NCBI RefSeq assembly: GCF_001280595.1
Contig: NZ_LITU01000008.1
Span: 1-52,361 of the forward strand
Length of the DNA stretch: 52,361 bases
Direction: 5' to 3'
DNA from: Paenibacillus xylanivorans
GTDB lineage: Bacteria > Bacillota > Bacilli > Paenibacillales > Paenibacillaceae
The notes beneath the pieces are model-generated. The model saw nothing but the letters and a program-made list of their open reading frames with translations, had not been told where the DNA came from and made no database searches. This document shows positions 35,075 to 46,303 of this stretch, one piece after another (the first letter of the stretch is position 1; each line of letters opens with the position of its first letter). A program made the position numbers and the translations under genes.

Positions 35075-36750
35075 CACGTAATCCATTAGATACTATTAAC
35101 GAACGGGTAAGTACAGCCATCGGCAATGCCATTGTGACTGCTGGCATTGTTGCGCAGGAGGACCTGCCGACCATCACCCTTGAAGTACCACGCGAGAAAA
35201 CACACGGTGATTTGGCGACCAATGCGGCAATGCAACTGACCAAGATTGCCAAGCGTAATCCACGCCAGATCGCAGAAGAGATTATTGCCAATCTCAACCT
35301 GACTGAAGCTGGAATCGAGAAGGCGGAAATTGCCGGACCGGGATTCATTAACTTTAAATTGGACAAGAGTTATCTCTATCCTGTTCTGGGGCTCGTACAT
35401 GAGCAGGGTGAGAATTATGGAAGAATCAATGTTGGTGAAGGGCGCAAGGTCGAGATGGAGTTTGTCAGTGCCAACCCGACAGGCAGTCTGCATCTGGGCC
35501 ATGCGCGTGGAGCGGCTGTGGGTGATGCGCTTTGCAACATCCTCGACTATGCCGGATATGATGTAACACGTGAATACTACATTAATGACGCGGGTAACCA
35601 GGTATTTAATCTGTCTCGCTCCATTGAAGCTCGATATTTGCAGGAATTGGGCCAGGACGCCGAGATGCCGGAAGACGGTTATCACGGTGAGGATATCAAA
35701 GGATTCGCCAAGGAGCTAGTAGCTGAGAAAGGTGATTCATTGTTGTCCATGCACCCAGGTGACCGTGCTGCGTATTTCCGCGACTTCGGTTTGGAGAAAG
35801 AACTGGATAAGATCAAACGTGACTTGAATCGCTTCCGTGTCAATTTCGACATCTGGTTCAGCGAAACTTCACTGTATGATAACGGAGAAGTATTGCGTGT
35901 GCTTGACGAATTACGTGATCGTAATGAAATTTATGAGCAAGACGGAGCAACTTGGTTGAAAACCATGCAGTATGGTGATGACAAAGAGCGTGTTTTGATC
36001 AAAAATGACGGTACGTATACGTACCTTACGCCGGATATTGCTTATCACCGTGATAAATATGCGCGTGGATACGACACCATGATTAACATTTGGGGAGCGG
36101 ATCACCACGGCTATATTCCACGGATGAAAGCAGCCATGCAAGCACTGGGCAACGATCCGGAGAAATTGGTCGTGCTGATTGCTCAGATGGTAAGCTTGTT
36201 CCAGAACGGCGAGAAAGTGAAGATGTCCAAGCGTACAGGCAAGGCGGTAACGATGGAAGATCTGATGGACGAAGTTGGCATCGATGCCATTCGTTACTTC
36301 TTCACCATGCGCAGCATGGACTCTCATCTGGACTTTGACATGGACCTCGCAATTTCGACGTCCAATGAAAACCCGGTATTCTATGTACAATACGCTCACG
36401 CTCGGGTATGCAGCGTATATCGTCAAGCTGAAGAACAAGGCATTGAGCTGTTACCACTGGCACAGATCGACCTCTCGAAGCTGACAACGGAGCATGAATA
36501 TGACCTTCTTCGCAAAATGGGTGAACTGCCTGAGGAAATCGCAACTGCTGCTACGGGATATGCACCTCATCGTATTGTTCGTTATGTATATGAACTGGCA
36601 TCCTTGTTCCACAGTTACTATCGTGCAGAGCGCGTCATTACTGAAGACGCGGGACAAACGCAGGCGCGTCTGGCGTTGATCGGTGCTGTACGTACCGTCA
36701 TCGCAACAGCGCTTCGTCTGGTGGGCGTATCCGCACCGGACAAAATGTAA
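35071..36750 (+). CDS. argS: Arginyl-tRNA synthetase
   Basis: Class I synthetase charging tRNA-Arg. Seen: the N-terminal additional domain (about residues 1-110), the HIGH-type signature [18 protein letters not shown] (about 131-148), the region [20 protein letters not shown] that holds the KMSKS counterpart (about 383-400), and the anticodon-binding helical domain at the C-terminus. The 559 residues are normal. The ATG overlaps the ywiB stop; AGGAGG lies 9 bp upstream. Followed by a strong hairpin. Confidence 0.96.
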   Translation: MTRNPLDTINERVSTAIGNAIVTAGIVAQEDLPTITLEVPREKTHGDLATNAAMQLTKIAKRNPRQIAEEIIANLNLTEAGIEKAEIAGPGFINFKLDKSYLYPVLGLVHEQGENYGRINVGEGRKVEMEFVSANPTGSLHLGHARGAAVGDALCNILDYAGYDVTREYYINDAGNQVFNLSRSIEARYLQELGQDAEMPEDGYHGEDIKGFAKELVAEKGDSLLSMHPGDRAAYFRDFGLEKELDKIKRDLNRFRVNFDIWFSETSLYDNGEVLRVLDELRDRNEIYEQDGATWLKTMQYGDDKERVLIKNDGTYTYLTPDIAYHRDKYARGYDTMINIWGADHHGYIPRMKAAMQALGNDPEKLVVLIAQMVSLFQNGEKVKMSKRTGKAVTMEDLMDEVGIDAIRYFFTMRSMDSHLDFDMDLAISTSNENPVFYVQYAHARVCSVYRQAEEQGIELLPLAQIDLSKLTTEHEYDLLRKMGELPEEIATAATGYAPHRIVRYVYELASLFHSYYRAERVITEDAGQTQARLALIGAVRTVIATALRLVGVSAPDKM

Positions 36751-36788
36751 TTCAAGCCTTGGCGGTGCTCAGCCGCCCTATGGCTTTG

Positions 36789-36845
36789 GCAAAAAGTCTC
36801 CATGCACCACGCCTGCAATGCAGCGTGGACATGGAGACTTTTTGC
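36789..36845. terminator. Bidirectional terminator after argS
   Basis: GCAAAAAGTCTCCATG pairs perfectly with CATGGAGACTTTTTGC, with an inner CCACGC/GCGTGG stem. The T run on both strands can end argS and the convergent S8 protease gene. Confidence 0.9.
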
Positions 36846-36889
36846 TGTGCCCGCGGCCAAGGTCACACGGCCCCGAGGCACCCAGGGCA

Positions 36890-36994
36890 GCGCTGCCTGC
36901 CGCCATGGACAACCACCGTGAAGCATCACACCGCGCAGCAGTGCTACGCTTTGCGATGCTTCACGGTGCGGCTTTTCTCGGCGGCAGGCGGCGC
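36890..36994. repeat. Large nested GC-rich inverted repeat
   Basis: The outer stem GCGCTGCCTGCCGCC (36890-36904) pairs with GGCGGCAGGCGGCGC (36980-36994) with one mismatch. The inner stem CACCGTGAAGCATC (36914-36927) pairs perfectly with GATGCTTCACGGTG (36955-36968). It ends 3 bp before the stop of the minus-strand S8 protease gene. No T run follows. It may stabilise the mRNA end or be a REP-like element. Confidence 0.85.
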
Positions 36995-36997
36995 TCC

Positions 36998-38152
36998 TTA
37001 CCCTCCGCCCTCCTGCATTAGCTTGAGGGCGTCAATCTCACCACCGCGTATTTTGCTCTTCGCGGTGGTTGTCTTGCGTGCGCGCAGCGGAACGGTTGCG
37101 CGCTTCACGAGCGTTTTGATCTCGGCTGGCGACAGGCCGGGATGCTTTGCAAGCAGGAGCGCTATGGCGCCACTGACGTGCGATGTCGCCATGGAGGTGC
37201 CGCTCATCTCATGGTGCTTGCCTTGCACCCAGGAGGAGACGATTTTGTCCCCTGGCGCATATACATCGACGAATACACCTCGGTTACTGAACGAGGCAAT
37301 CCGCCGGTTTTTGTCGGTTGCCCCAACCGATATCGTTTGCGGATAACGTGCCGGATAATCAATACTGCGGCGTTTGCCGTCATTTCCTGACGAAGCGACA
37401 ATGACAATCCCGGCCTGGTAGGCACGGTTCACGACATCAAGCAATGCTTTGCTACGGGTTTTCATGCCAAAGCTCATATTGATAATATCGACCCGATTTC
37501 GCACACACCAGTCGATACCAAGCACGATGTCTGACACGAAGGCCGAACCATTATGGTCGAACGCCTTCACCGGATAGATCAGCGAGCGAGGAGCCACACC
37601 GATCATGCCTGCCGTACTATTAGCTGCGGCAATGGTTCCGGCAATATGGGTACCATGACCGTTATCATCATGTGGAAGCAGACTGCGATTTAACAGATTG
37701 ATTCCGCGTGCCAGCGAATAACGAAGATCCGGGTGTTGATAATCGGCACCTGTGTCAATTACACCGATTTTTATCCGGTGCCCTGTGGAAACGGACCATA
37801 CTTTGGGAGCGCGAATCTGTTTTACGCCCCAAGGTACGCCCTGAACGCTACTCGGTTTACTGTGTAGCGCGGTGGCATGCAATGAAATGGACGCATCTTC
37901 TTCTACCGTAATGTCATCGCTGTAGCGATATAGCTCTTCTGGGTCATGAACCGGGGCGATAATGGAGCGGGCCAGCCTGCAGGAGCGGACCGCACCAAGA
38001 TCAGTAAATTCATTCCTCATCCGCGACAGTTCCACGAGGCAGGCTTCATATTGCTTCGGTTTGGCGAACCGGATTAGGTATCGCCGCCCCTGTTCTGGTT
38101 CGGGACGTTGCATTCCTTCAACCAATTGATGTAGAAAACCAGTATAGTCCAT
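36998..38152 (-). CDS. Subtilisin-like serine protease (S8 family)
   Basis: A 384-residue S8 protease with the full catalytic triad: Asp in IKIGVIDTGADY (about 129-140), His in DDNGHGTHIAGT (about 162-173), Ser in SGTSMATSHVSG (about 319-330), and oxyanion Asn in SSGNDG. The first ~110 residues look like an inhibitory propeptide-like domain (RYLIRFAKPKQYEACL). No signal peptide is visible, so it may be intracellular or exported by another route. The C-terminus is basic and GC-rich in codon use. The start ATG 38152 has GAAGGGGG upstream. Divergent from rpoE. Confidence 0.93.
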   Translation of the reverse strand: MDYTGFLHQLVEGMQRPEPEQGRRYLIRFAKPKQYEACLVELSRMRNEFTDLGAVRSCRLARSIIAPVHDPEELYRYSDDITVEEDASISLHATALHSKPSSVQGVPWGVKQIRAPKVWSVSTGHRIKIGVIDTGADYQHPDLRYSLARGINLLNRSLLPHDDNGHGTHIAGTIAAANSTAGMIGVAPRSLIYPVKAFDHNGSAFVSDIVLGIDWCVRNRVDIINMSFGMKTRSKALLDVVNRAYQAGIVIVASSGNDGKRRSIDYPARYPQTISVGATDKNRRIASFSNRGVFVDVYAPGDKIVSSWVQGKHHEMSGTSMATSHVSGAIALLLAKHPGLSPAEIKTLVKRATVPLRARKTTTAKSKIRGGEIDALKLMQEGGG

Positions 38153-38615
38153 AATGGGCAGCCCCCTTCGGGATGAACATGCTGAGGTATTCTATGAATG
38201 CGTTCATCCCGCCGCATGGGGAACCTGCCCTTTTTTTACAAAAACACATTCTCTTCGTGTCAAAACGGGCGCAGGGACATATGATGGATGGAGGGCTAGA
38301 GGGCTCTTGCGGGGACCCTGGTGAGGAGCGATCCTTCAAGGGTATACAGTCAGAAGGCGGAGGGGGACTCCGTCTTTTTTATATCATGACGCCTTTTTTG
38401 GTCCAAAGACGATATGCGCGCGAGTTAGATGTCTCTTACCGTCTGTATATTGCTCGTTTGAAGTCGCTTCTTGGAATTATGAGACCTCCATACATAAAAA
38501 CTTGCTTTTTGACGCTAAATAGGTTTTACTTAGGTTTGTTAATGGATATGTTATACGTAACGTTCCAGTTCGTAGGGATATAAAGTGAATTTTGTGTGAG
38601 AGGAAGTGTCTGTCA
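38153..38615 (+). other. Spacer between the S8 protease and rpoE
   Basis: About 460 bp. An ORF at 38173-38583 (136 codons) spans it but has no ribosome binding site or familiar residues and covers a terminator, so I do not accept it. The spacer contains a clear plus-strand hairpin (next entry). I assign no rpoE promoter with confidence. Confidence 0.5.
38354..38380 (+). terminator. Orphan terminator upstream of rpoE
   Basis: AAGGCGGAG pairs with CTCCGTCTT (one G-T pair), loop GGGGA, then TTTT. It reads on the plus strand, yet no plus-strand gene ends here, so it may end a small RNA or act as a leader attenuator. Confidence 0.7.
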
Positions 38616-39191
38616 GTGAGTACCTCGCTCAATTTGAAAATTGATAAAGAAAAGGTCAGAGAGATTCCTTTGGTGGACCTCGCCTTTATGGTGCTGAAAG
38701 CGGCCAATACGCCGTATTACTACCGTGATTTGATGAATGAGGTAGCTAAACAGCGCGGAATGACTGATGAAGAAATCAACGAGTTTATCGCCCAGCTATA
38801 TACCGAGATTAATATCGATGGCCGTTTTGCCTACGTCGGTACAAGTCTGTGGGGCTTGAAGCGCTGGTATCCGGTAGGTGGAGCGGAAGATACCATGACG
38901 GGTGCGAAGCGTCCGCGTATCATCAATGACGAAGATGATGATCTGGAAGACGAGGACTTCGGAGAAGAGGAAGACAGCTACAATAGCGACGAAGACTTCG
39001 ATAACTCAGATGATGATCAGGACGAAGAAGATGAGGACGAGGATGAAGAAGAGGAAGAAATCTTTGACGAAGAAGACAGTGATGAAGAAGTTCTGGTCGA
39101 AGAAGATGATTTAGAAGAGGAAGACCTCGAGGAAGACGAAGATGAGTCCGAAGACGAGGGTGAATTTGACGACGATTCTGATAATCGGTAG
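38616..39191 (+). CDS. rpoE: RNA polymerase delta subunit
   Basis: Gram-positive RNA polymerase subunit that improves recycling and promoter selectivity. Seen: the N-terminal HARE-HTH/RpoE domain (KEKVREIPLVDLAFMVLKAA, YYYRDLMNEVAKQRG, DGRFAYVGTSLWGLKRWYPV; about 1-90) and a long, very acidic disordered tail from about 100 (dozens of Asp/Glu in runs). 191 residues. GTG 38616 is chosen because GAGAGGAAG lies about 9 bp upstream; an earlier in-frame start would put the ribosome binding site inside the gene. Followed by pyrG as in Bacillus. Confidence 0.94.
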   Translation: MSTSLNLKIDKEKVREIPLVDLAFMVLKAANTPYYYRDLMNEVAKQRGMTDEEINEFIAQLYTEINIDGRFAYVGTSLWGLKRWYPVGGAEDTMTGAKRPRIINDEDDDLEDEDFGEEEDSYNSDEDFDNSDDDQDEEDEDEDEEEEEIFDEEDSDEEVLVEEDDLEEEDLEEDEDESEDEGEFDDDSDNR

Positions 39192-39238
39192 TCATTTTTG
39201 ATGTCTATATTTTACCCGTTTTCCCCGGATAGTCAGCC

Positions 39239-39267
39239 TTGACAGCAGACGGGGTAACGGGTAAACT
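39239..39267 (+). promoter_or_regulatory. pyrG promoter inside an inverted repeat
   Basis: TTGACA (39239-39244), 17 bp, TAAACT (39262-39267). A likely start lies at GGGC (39275-39278), matching the GGGC start of Bacillus pyrG. The -10 lies in the right arm of an inverted repeat, TTTACCCGTT (39211-39220) with AACGGGTAAA (39256-39265). Confidence 0.7.
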
Positions 39268-39313
39268 ATTGCATGGGCTTATGAATGAGCGACTTAATAT
39301 TTATGTTTTTTAT

Positions 39314-39348
39314 AAAAAGTGCCCCGTCCTGCGGGAGTACTTTTTTTT
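39314..39348 (+). terminator. pyrG leader attenuator
   Basis: AAAAAGTGCCCCG pairs with CGGGAGTACTTTTT (one mismatch), then TTT. It starts about 40 nt after the GGGC start and its 5' arm is C-rich (GCCCCGTCCTGC), as in the attenuator of Bacillus pyrG. Confidence 0.75.
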
Positions 39349-39552
39349 GTATTTTTAGAGGCAGAATTTTGCAAAATGATTTGAATTCCGCATGCTCCCG
39401 GCCAACAATCCGTGGTCTGTTTTTGTATATCCAAAACACCAAATTCATTGATCCGATGATCTCTGTTTGGGACAGGTCTGGATAATGGCTTCCGGAAGGT
39501 TTGCACCATTCTACGCTGTAGAACAACGTTGTTTACACATGGTCTTCGCATG

Positions 39553-39597
39553 AAAGAGCAGTTCGCAGATGCAGGGAATTTCTGCCATTGCTCTTTT
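39553..39597 (+). terminator. Second hairpin in the pyrG leader
   Basis: AAAGAGCA pairs with TGCTCTTT, with an inner GCAG/CTGC stem, then TTT. It lies about 80 nt before pyrG. Between the two hairpins (39349-39552) I see no gene. Confidence 0.6.
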
Positions 39598-39631
39598 TAA
39601 CGATGATTACCTGGGAAACGGGTTACGATAA

Positions 39632-41284
<1,653 letters not shown>

Positions 41285-41331
41285 GTATTGATCATTAAGC
41301 TATAAATAAAGGGATGTTCTTGGCAACCGAT

Positions 41332-41356
41332 AAGGATGCTGGGGGCATCCTTTTTT
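41332..41356 (+). terminator. pyrG terminator
   Basis: AAGGATGC pairs with GCATCCTT, loop TGGGG, followed by a T run. Confidence 0.9.
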
Positions 41357-41403
41357 AGTGCCTCGAGATAAGTGAAAATGGTTTTTGGCATTTTGGGATG
41401 TAA

Positions 41404-41430
41404 GCAGGATTTCAATGGGGGAGGTAGAAT
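41404..41430 (+). promoter_or_regulatory. Sigma-H promoter of spo0F
   Basis: GCAGGATTT (41404-41412), 11 bp, GTAGAAT (41424-41430). This fits the sigma-H consensus RNAGGAWWW-N11-12-RNNGAAT at every position. The GTG start of spo0F is 74 bp downstream. Bacillus spo0F is also under sigma-H. Confidence 0.75.
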
Positions 41431-41504
41431 ACTTATCATGACGACTATGGGATACTTATCCAGATTCAGACGTACATGCTTTCCTAATTCTAGGAGGTTA
41501 ATCA

Positions 41505-41891
41505 GTGGAAAATAAAAAAGTGTTGATTGTCGATGACCAGAATGGTATTCGAATCCTGTTAATGGAAGTGTTCGGCAGCGAAGGATATAATACGTTTCAA
41601 GCGCCTAATGGGAAGATCGCCCTGGAAATAGTAAATAATGACAAACCTGATCTTGTGCTGCTTGATATGAAGATACCTGGCATGGATGGCCTGGAAATTC
41701 TGAAACATATTAAGGAAATTGATCCGGATATCAAAGTCATCATGATGACGGCTTATGGTGAACTGGACATGATCAAGGAAGCTACGGATCTTGGGGCGCT
41801 CATGCACTTTACGAAACCGTTTGATATCGATGAAATGCGAGTGGCAGTCAATATGCAGCTTCGAAATGATACTGCGAATAAGTGCAGCTGA
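41505..41891 (+). CDS. spo0F: Sporulation phosphorelay response regulator Spo0F
   Basis: A single-domain receiver that takes phosphate from sporulation kinases and passes it through Spo0B to Spo0A. Seen: acidic pocket in [11 protein letters not shown] (Asp about 10-11), phospho-acceptor in [14 protein letters not shown] (Asp about 54), the switch Thr in VIMMTAYG and Lys in HFTKPFDI (about 104). The 128 residues with no output domain fit Spo0F. GTG 41505 follows AGGAGG by 8 bp. In Bacillus the order is pyrG-ywjG-spo0F-fbaA; ywjG is missing here. Its likely kinases include the orphan PAS kinase at 12820. Confidence 0.95.
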   Translation: MENKKVLIVDDQNGIRILLMEVFGSEGYNTFQAPNGKIALEIVNNDKPDLVLLDMKIPGMDGLEILKHIKEIDPDIKVIMMTAYGELDMIKEATDLGALMHFTKPFDIDEMRVAVNMQLRNDTANKCS

Positions 41892-41915
41892 ATCCTGTGG
41901 ATACAGGATTTTTTT
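41891..41915 (+). terminator. spo0F terminator
   Basis: AATCCTGT pairs with ACAGGATT, loop GGAT, then a T run. Confidence 0.9.
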
Positions 41916-42085
41916 GCGTGTGAAGCTTTGAGAGTCTGCGGGTGGACATACAGGGTATTTCAGTCTGGTATCCGGGGAATATTGGAAATGGGGACGTCGT
42001 CATGCTGTGTCTATGAAAACTGTGCTGCAAAGCACAGCATTTTTGCAAATGCTTGTTTAGTATTTGACATGGGATGTGGTATAAT

Positions 42086-42094
42086 AAGCCCGTA
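42086..42094 (+). promoter_or_regulatory. Extended -10 promoter of fbaA
   Basis: TGGTATAAT near 42076-42084 is an extended -10 (TGN plus a perfect TATAAT). The -35 at 17-18 bp is weak (TTTAGT), while TTGACA at about 42064 lies only 10 bp upstream and cannot serve. The coordinates are given to within about 10 bp. Confidence 0.55.
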
Positions 42095-42151
42095 TGTGAT
42101 TTCGGCTAAAAACCATAGACACAACCCAACACCCCTAGGAGGATTGAAACC

Positions 42152-43006
42152 ATGCCATTAGTATCTATGACAGACATGTTGAACAAAGCACTCGAAGGAA
42201 AATATGCAGTTGGTCAATACAACATCAATAACCTTGAGTGGACTCAAGCGATTCTTGCTGCTGCTGAAGAAGAGAAATCCCCAGTAATCTTGGGCGTATC
42301 CGAAGGCGCAGCTCGTCACATGAGCGGTTTCTACACAGTAGTTAAAATGGTAGAAGGACTCATTCACGACATGAAAATCTCCGTTCCAGTTGCTATTCAC
42401 CTGGACCACGGTTCCAGCTTTGATAAGTGTAAAGAAGCGATCGATGCTGGGTTTACATCCGTAATGATCGACGGTTCCCATCACTCCATCGATGAAAACA
42501 TCGAAATGACTAAAAAAGTTGTTGAATATGCACACGCTAAAGGCGTTTCTGTAGAAGCCGAAGTAGGTACTGTCGGTGGACAAGAAGACGACGTTATCGG
42601 TGGTATCATGTACGCTGACCTGAACGAGTGTGTACGTATCGTTAAAGAAACGGGTATCGACACATTGGCTCCAGCTCTTGGTTCCGTACACGGTCCTTAC
42701 CATGGCGAGCCTAACCTGGGCTTCAAAGAAATGGAAGAAGTTCGCGATGCGGTTAACGTTCCATTGGTACTGCATGGTGGTACAGGTATCCCTAAACATG
42801 ATATCGACAAAGCCATTTCCCTGGGTACTTCGAAAATCAACGTGAACACTGAGAACCAAATTATGTTCTCCAAAGTGGTTCGCGAAGTGCTTGCAGCTAA
42901 ACCAGATGCTTACGATCCACGTACATTCATCGTACCAGGCCGTGATGCAATCAAAGAAACCGTTAAAGGTAAAATTCGCGAGTTTGGTTCCAACAACAAA
43001 GCGTAA
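42152..43006 (+). CDS. fbaA: Fructose-bisphosphate aldolase, class II
   Basis: Zinc-dependent glycolytic enzyme splitting fructose 1,6-bisphosphate. Seen: [17 protein letters not shown] near the start, the zinc-binding [11 protein letters not shown] (about 81-91), metal ligands in [24 protein letters not shown] (His about 180), and [14 protein letters not shown] (His about 208). The 284 residues match Bacillus FbaA. ATG 42152 follows CTAGGAGG by 8 bp. Codon use is strongly biased (GTT, GGT, CGT, ACA), as expected for a highly expressed gene. Located between spo0F and murA as in Bacillus. Confidence 0.97.
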   Translation: MPLVSMTDMLNKALEGKYAVGQYNINNLEWTQAILAAAEEEKSPVILGVSEGAARHMSGFYTVVKMVEGLIHDMKISVPVAIHLDHGSSFDKCKEAIDAGFTSVMIDGSHHSIDENIEMTKKVVEYAHAKGVSVEAEVGTVGGQEDDVIGGIMYADLNECVRIVKETGIDTLAPALGSVHGPYHGEPNLGFKEMEEVRDAVNVPLVLHGGTGIPKHDIDKAISLGTSKINVNTENQIMFSKVVREVLAAKPDAYDPRTFIVPGRDAIKETVKGKIREFGSNNKA

Positions 43007-43029
43007 TTTATCTTTACCAGTTCCATACT

Positions 43030-43075
43030 GTGAAAATGGAAAGAACACCGCCTAGCCGGTGTCTTTCCATTTTCA
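43030..43075. terminator. fbaA terminator
   Basis: GTGAAAATGGAAAGA(ACACCG) pairs with (CGGTGT)CTTTCCATTTTCAC; a long strong hairpin, T-poor afterwards. Confidence 0.8.
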
Positions 43076-43155
43076 CGCCTTATTTCTACATCGAAAGCCA
43101 ACAGCACGTATTGCCGTTAACCGGCTGCAAAACACGTAGGGGGACATTAAGCTTT

Positions 43156-44409
43156 ATGGAGAAATTAATGATAAGTGGCGGACGTCCGTTACAGGGTACT
43201 GTAACTATAAGCGGCGCCAAGAACAGCGCCATCGCGCTTATTCCTGCAGCATTGCTTGCCGAATCAGAAGTCGTGCTGGACAACCTGCCGCTTTTGAGTG
43301 ACGTGGCGGTTTATGCAGAAATTTTGGAGGAACTCGGGGCTCGTGTACACTGGGAAGGCAGTCAGATGAAGATCGATCCTTCCGATATTAAATCCATTCC
43401 CATGCCGAATGGTCCCGTGAAGAAGCTCCGTGCTTCGTATTATATGATGGGAGCACTGCTTGGGCGTTTTAAAGAAGCAACCATTGGTTTACCTGGGGGC
43501 TGCAATTTTGAGCCTCGTCCAATTGATCAGCATATCAAAGGGTTTGAAGCGCTTGGCGCAACCGTAACGAACGAACATGGCTCCATTCATTTGCATGCCA
43601 AAGAGCTGCGCGGAGCAAAGATTTATCTGGATGTAAGCAGTGTAGGTGCAACCATTAACATCATGCTGGCGGCTACTCGTGCCAAAGGCTCTACAATTAT
43701 CGAAAACGCGGCTAAAGAGCCTGAGATTATAGATGTAGCAACACTTTTGAATTCAATGGGTGCCAGTATTAAGGGTGCCGGTACCGAAACGATCCGTATT
43801 GAAGGTGTATCGGAGCTTAAGGGATGCCGTCATTCCATCATTCCGGACCGTATACAAGCGGGCACATATATGATCGCTGCCGCTGCGACGCGTGGCGACG
43901 TTCTGATTGACAATGTTATTCCCAAACATCTGGAGGCTTTAACGGCAAAGTTGTTGGAAATGGGTGTTGGCATTGAAGAGCTCGACGAAAGTATTCGTGT
44001 CATTGGCAAACCGAGCTACAATCATGTAGACGTTAAGGCGCTCGTATATCCCGGTTTTCCTACGGATTTGCAGTCCCCGATGACCAGTGTGTTGACACAG
44101 GCAAAGGGTGTGAGTGTCCTGAGCGACTTTGTATATAGCAACCGATTTAAGCACGTTCCTGAGTTGGTACGCATGGGCGCAAAGATCCGTGTCGAAGGGC
44201 GCTCAGCTATCATTGAAGGCAGTGCTTTGAATGCGGCCAAGGTAAAAGCATCCGATCTTCGCGCCGGTGCAGCGCTGGTGATCGCAGGTCTCACCGTTAG
44301 TGAAGGTGTGACCGAAGTGACTGGCGTGGAATTTATCGATCGTGGATACGATCATCTAGTAACCAATCTGCGTCTGCTAGGTGCAGATGTGTGGCGAGAA
44401 ACAGATTAA
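43156..44409 (+). CDS. murA: UDP-N-acetylglucosamine 1-carboxyvinyltransferase (MurZ/MurAB type)
   Basis: First committed step of peptidoglycan synthesis: transfers enolpyruvate from PEP to UDP-GlcNAc; the target of fosfomycin. Seen: [18 protein letters not shown] (about 13-30), the catalytic Cys in [15 protein letters not shown] (about 117), and [11 protein letters not shown]. Having Cys rather than Asp at this position predicts fosfomycin sensitivity of this copy. About 417 residues. ATG 43156 follows GTAGGGGG; a longer frame from 43030 runs into the fbaA terminator. Position between fbaA and rho matches the second Bacillus copy (murZ/murAB), so a murAA elsewhere is expected. Confidence 0.96.
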   Translation: MEKLMISGGRPLQGTVTISGAKNSAIALIPAALLAESEVVLDNLPLLSDVAVYAEILEELGARVHWEGSQMKIDPSDIKSIPMPNGPVKKLRASYYMMGALLGRFKEATIGLPGGCNFEPRPIDQHIKGFEALGATVTNEHGSIHLHAKELRGAKIYLDVSSVGATINIMLAATRAKGSTIIENAAKEPEIIDVATLLNSMGASIKGAGTETIRIEGVSELKGCRHSIIPDRIQAGTYMIAAAATRGDVLIDNVIPKHLEALTAKLLEMGVGIEELDESIRVIGKPSYNHVDVKALVYPGFPTDLQSPMTSVLTQAKGVSVLSDFVYSNRFKHVPELVRMGAKIRVEGRSAIIEGSALNAAKVKASDLRAGAALVIAGLTVSEGVTEVTGVEFIDRGYDHLVTNLRLLGADVWRETD

Positions 44410-44512
44410 TTCTGTATTGTATGACGAGTTTTACGGCATTTAAGTGATTATTTTGACAGAACTGCATATCCTTTCAGTAATTGGGTAAACCTGATTTAAT
44501 AGAGTTCTCAGT

Positions 44513-44566
44513 CTCTCCGGGATAAGACGAAATGTTCCTGTTTCCTTTACCGGAGGGTCTTTTTTT
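44513..44566 (+). terminator. murA terminator
   Basis: AGTCTCTCCGG pairs with CCGGAGGGTCT (one mismatch), followed by seven T. The rest of the spacer 44410-44878 holds no gene I accept. Confidence 0.75.
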
Positions 44567-44749
44567 GAGTCAGACTTCATATGGCTGTAAGAACATCATT
44601 TCCTTTTCCTCAAGCCCCGGTTTTGTTTGAACTGCGCTCCATAGCCGGTCTGCCCGGATCGAACGCCTCATGTATTCGTGTTCACTCACTAGCGGATATT
44701 GCCGAAAGCTGGCTATCTCGCCCGGAAACTTACACTCAAAGACAAGTAT

Positions 44750-44779
44750 TTGCATTATAACGGTTACATTCCGTACAAT
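44750..44779 (+). promoter_or_regulatory. rho promoter
   Basis: TTGCAT (44750-44755), 18 bp, TACAAT (44774-44779), leaving a leader of about 93 nt. Confidence 0.6.
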
Positions 44780-44878
44780 GGACAGAAGAGAATTGCAGAA
44801 CGATGCTGCTCTTATAGCCGGAACATCAAGCGAAACTATCCATTTCACGGACTTATTAATTGAATAGGTGGTTATTAT

Positions 44879-46204
44879 ATGGATCTACAAATTTCCGATT
44901 TGGAAGAAATGAAACTAACGGACCTCTACAAACTGGCCAAAAAATATCAAATTCCCTACTACGGCACATTGAAAAAGAAAGAATTGATCTTCGCCATACT
45001 ACGTGCACAGGCTGAACAGAGTGGATTGATGTTCATGCAAGGTGTGCTAGAAATTCTACCTGAAGGCTACGGATTCCTTCGTCCGATCAATTACCTGCCA
45101 AGTACGGAAGACATCTACATCTCAGCCTCACAGATTCGCAAGTTTGACCTAAGAACAGGTGACCTCGTATCAGGTAAGTGTAGAACGCCTAAAGAAAACG
45201 AGCGATACTTCGGTTTGCTGCAAGTCAACGCTGTAAATGGTGAGAATCCATCAGCGGCTGCGGAAAGACTTCACTTCCCGGCGTTAACCCCATTGTACCC
45301 GCAGAAGAAACTGGTTCTCGAAACATCCCCCAACCATTTGTCCACACGCATTATGGATGTGCTCGCCCCGGTAGGACTGGGACAGCGCGGATTGATCGTA
45401 GCACCTCCCAAAGCGGGTAAAACACTTCTCCTCAAAGAAATTGCCAACAGCATCTCAACCAACAACCCAGAAATTGAACTATTTGTCCTGTTGATTGATG
45501 AACGTCCGGAAGAAGTTACGGATATGTCGCGTTCGGTTAAAGGGGAAGTTGTGGCTTCTACGTTCGATGAGCTTCCAGAGAACCATATCAAGGTTGCAGA
45601 ATTGGTGCTTGAACGTGCGCTGCGTTTGGTTGAAGCGAAAAAAGATGTCGTTATTTTGATGGATAGCATTACGCGTCTTGCTCGTGCATACAACCTAGTC
45701 ATCCCACCTTCCGGACGGACACTTAGTGGAGGTATTGACCCGGCAGCATTCCATCGTCCGAAACGTTTCTTCGGTTCTGCACGGAATGTGGAAGAGGGTG
45801 GAAGCCTGACAATCCTGGCTACAGCATTGATTGATACGGGTTCGCGTATGGATGATATCATTTATGAAGAATTTAAAGGTACGGGCAATATGGAGCTTCA
45901 TTTGGATCGCAAGTTGGCAGAGCGTCGTATTTTCCCGGCTATCGATATTCGCCGTTCTGGTACACGCCGCGAAGAAGTGTTGCTGAGCAAAGAAGAGCTT
46001 GATACAATCTGGGCGATTCGTAAAAACATGAACGATTCCCACGACTTTGTCGAAGGCTTCTTGAAGAAACTGCGTAATAGCAAAACGAATGCTGAGTTCT
46101 TGGCGGCATTTGATACAGCTGGCAATAGTCCAACCAGCAACTCCGGATCGACTACGACTCGGCGCTCACCAAGACAGACTGCTGCGTCCGGTACAACTAC
46201 CTAG
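44879..46204 (+). CDS. rho: Transcription termination factor Rho
   Basis: Hexameric RNA helicase that ends transcription of untranslated RNA. Seen: Rho N-terminal domain ([25 protein letters not shown]), cold-shock RNA-binding domain ([21 protein letters not shown]), Walker [17 protein letters not shown] (about 177-192), Walker [17 protein letters not shown], and the Q and R loops in [10 protein letters not shown]. The 441 residues are slightly long because of a Ser/Thr/Arg-rich tail (about the last 25) that looks disordered. ATG 44879 follows ATAGGTGG. In Bacillus rho is followed by rpmE; here a radical SAM gene lies between. Confidence 0.97.
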   Translation: MDLQISDLEEMKLTDLYKLAKKYQIPYYGTLKKKELIFAILRAQAEQSGLMFMQGVLEILPEGYGFLRPINYLPSTEDIYISASQIRKFDLRTGDLVSGKCRTPKENERYFGLLQVNAVNGENPSAAAERLHFPALTPLYPQKKLVLETSPNHLSTRIMDVLAPVGLGQRGLIVAPPKAGKTLLLKEIANSISTNNPEIELFVLLIDERPEEVTDMSRSVKGEVVASTFDELPENHIKVAELVLERALRLVEAKKDVVILMDSITRLARAYNLVIPPSGRTLSGGIDPAAFHRPKRFFGSARNVEEGGSLTILATALIDTGSRMDDIIYEEFKGTGNMELHLDRKLAERRIFPAIDIRRSGTRREEVLLSKEELDTIWAIRKNMNDSHDFVEGFLKKLRNSKTNAEFLAAFDTAGNSPTSNSGSTTTRRSPRQTAASGTTT

Positions 46205-46303
46205 AATTACGTCGTTGATTTAACTCAAATTTTGCAGCGTTGCTGCTGGATTAACAATATACTCGTCGTTTGGCTTTAACCCATTAGATGTGAGGAGAAC
46301 ATC

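Noticed and set aside
38173..38583. 136-codon ORF between the S8 protease and rpoE
   Set aside because: It crosses a strong terminator, has no ribosome binding site and no recognisable sequence.
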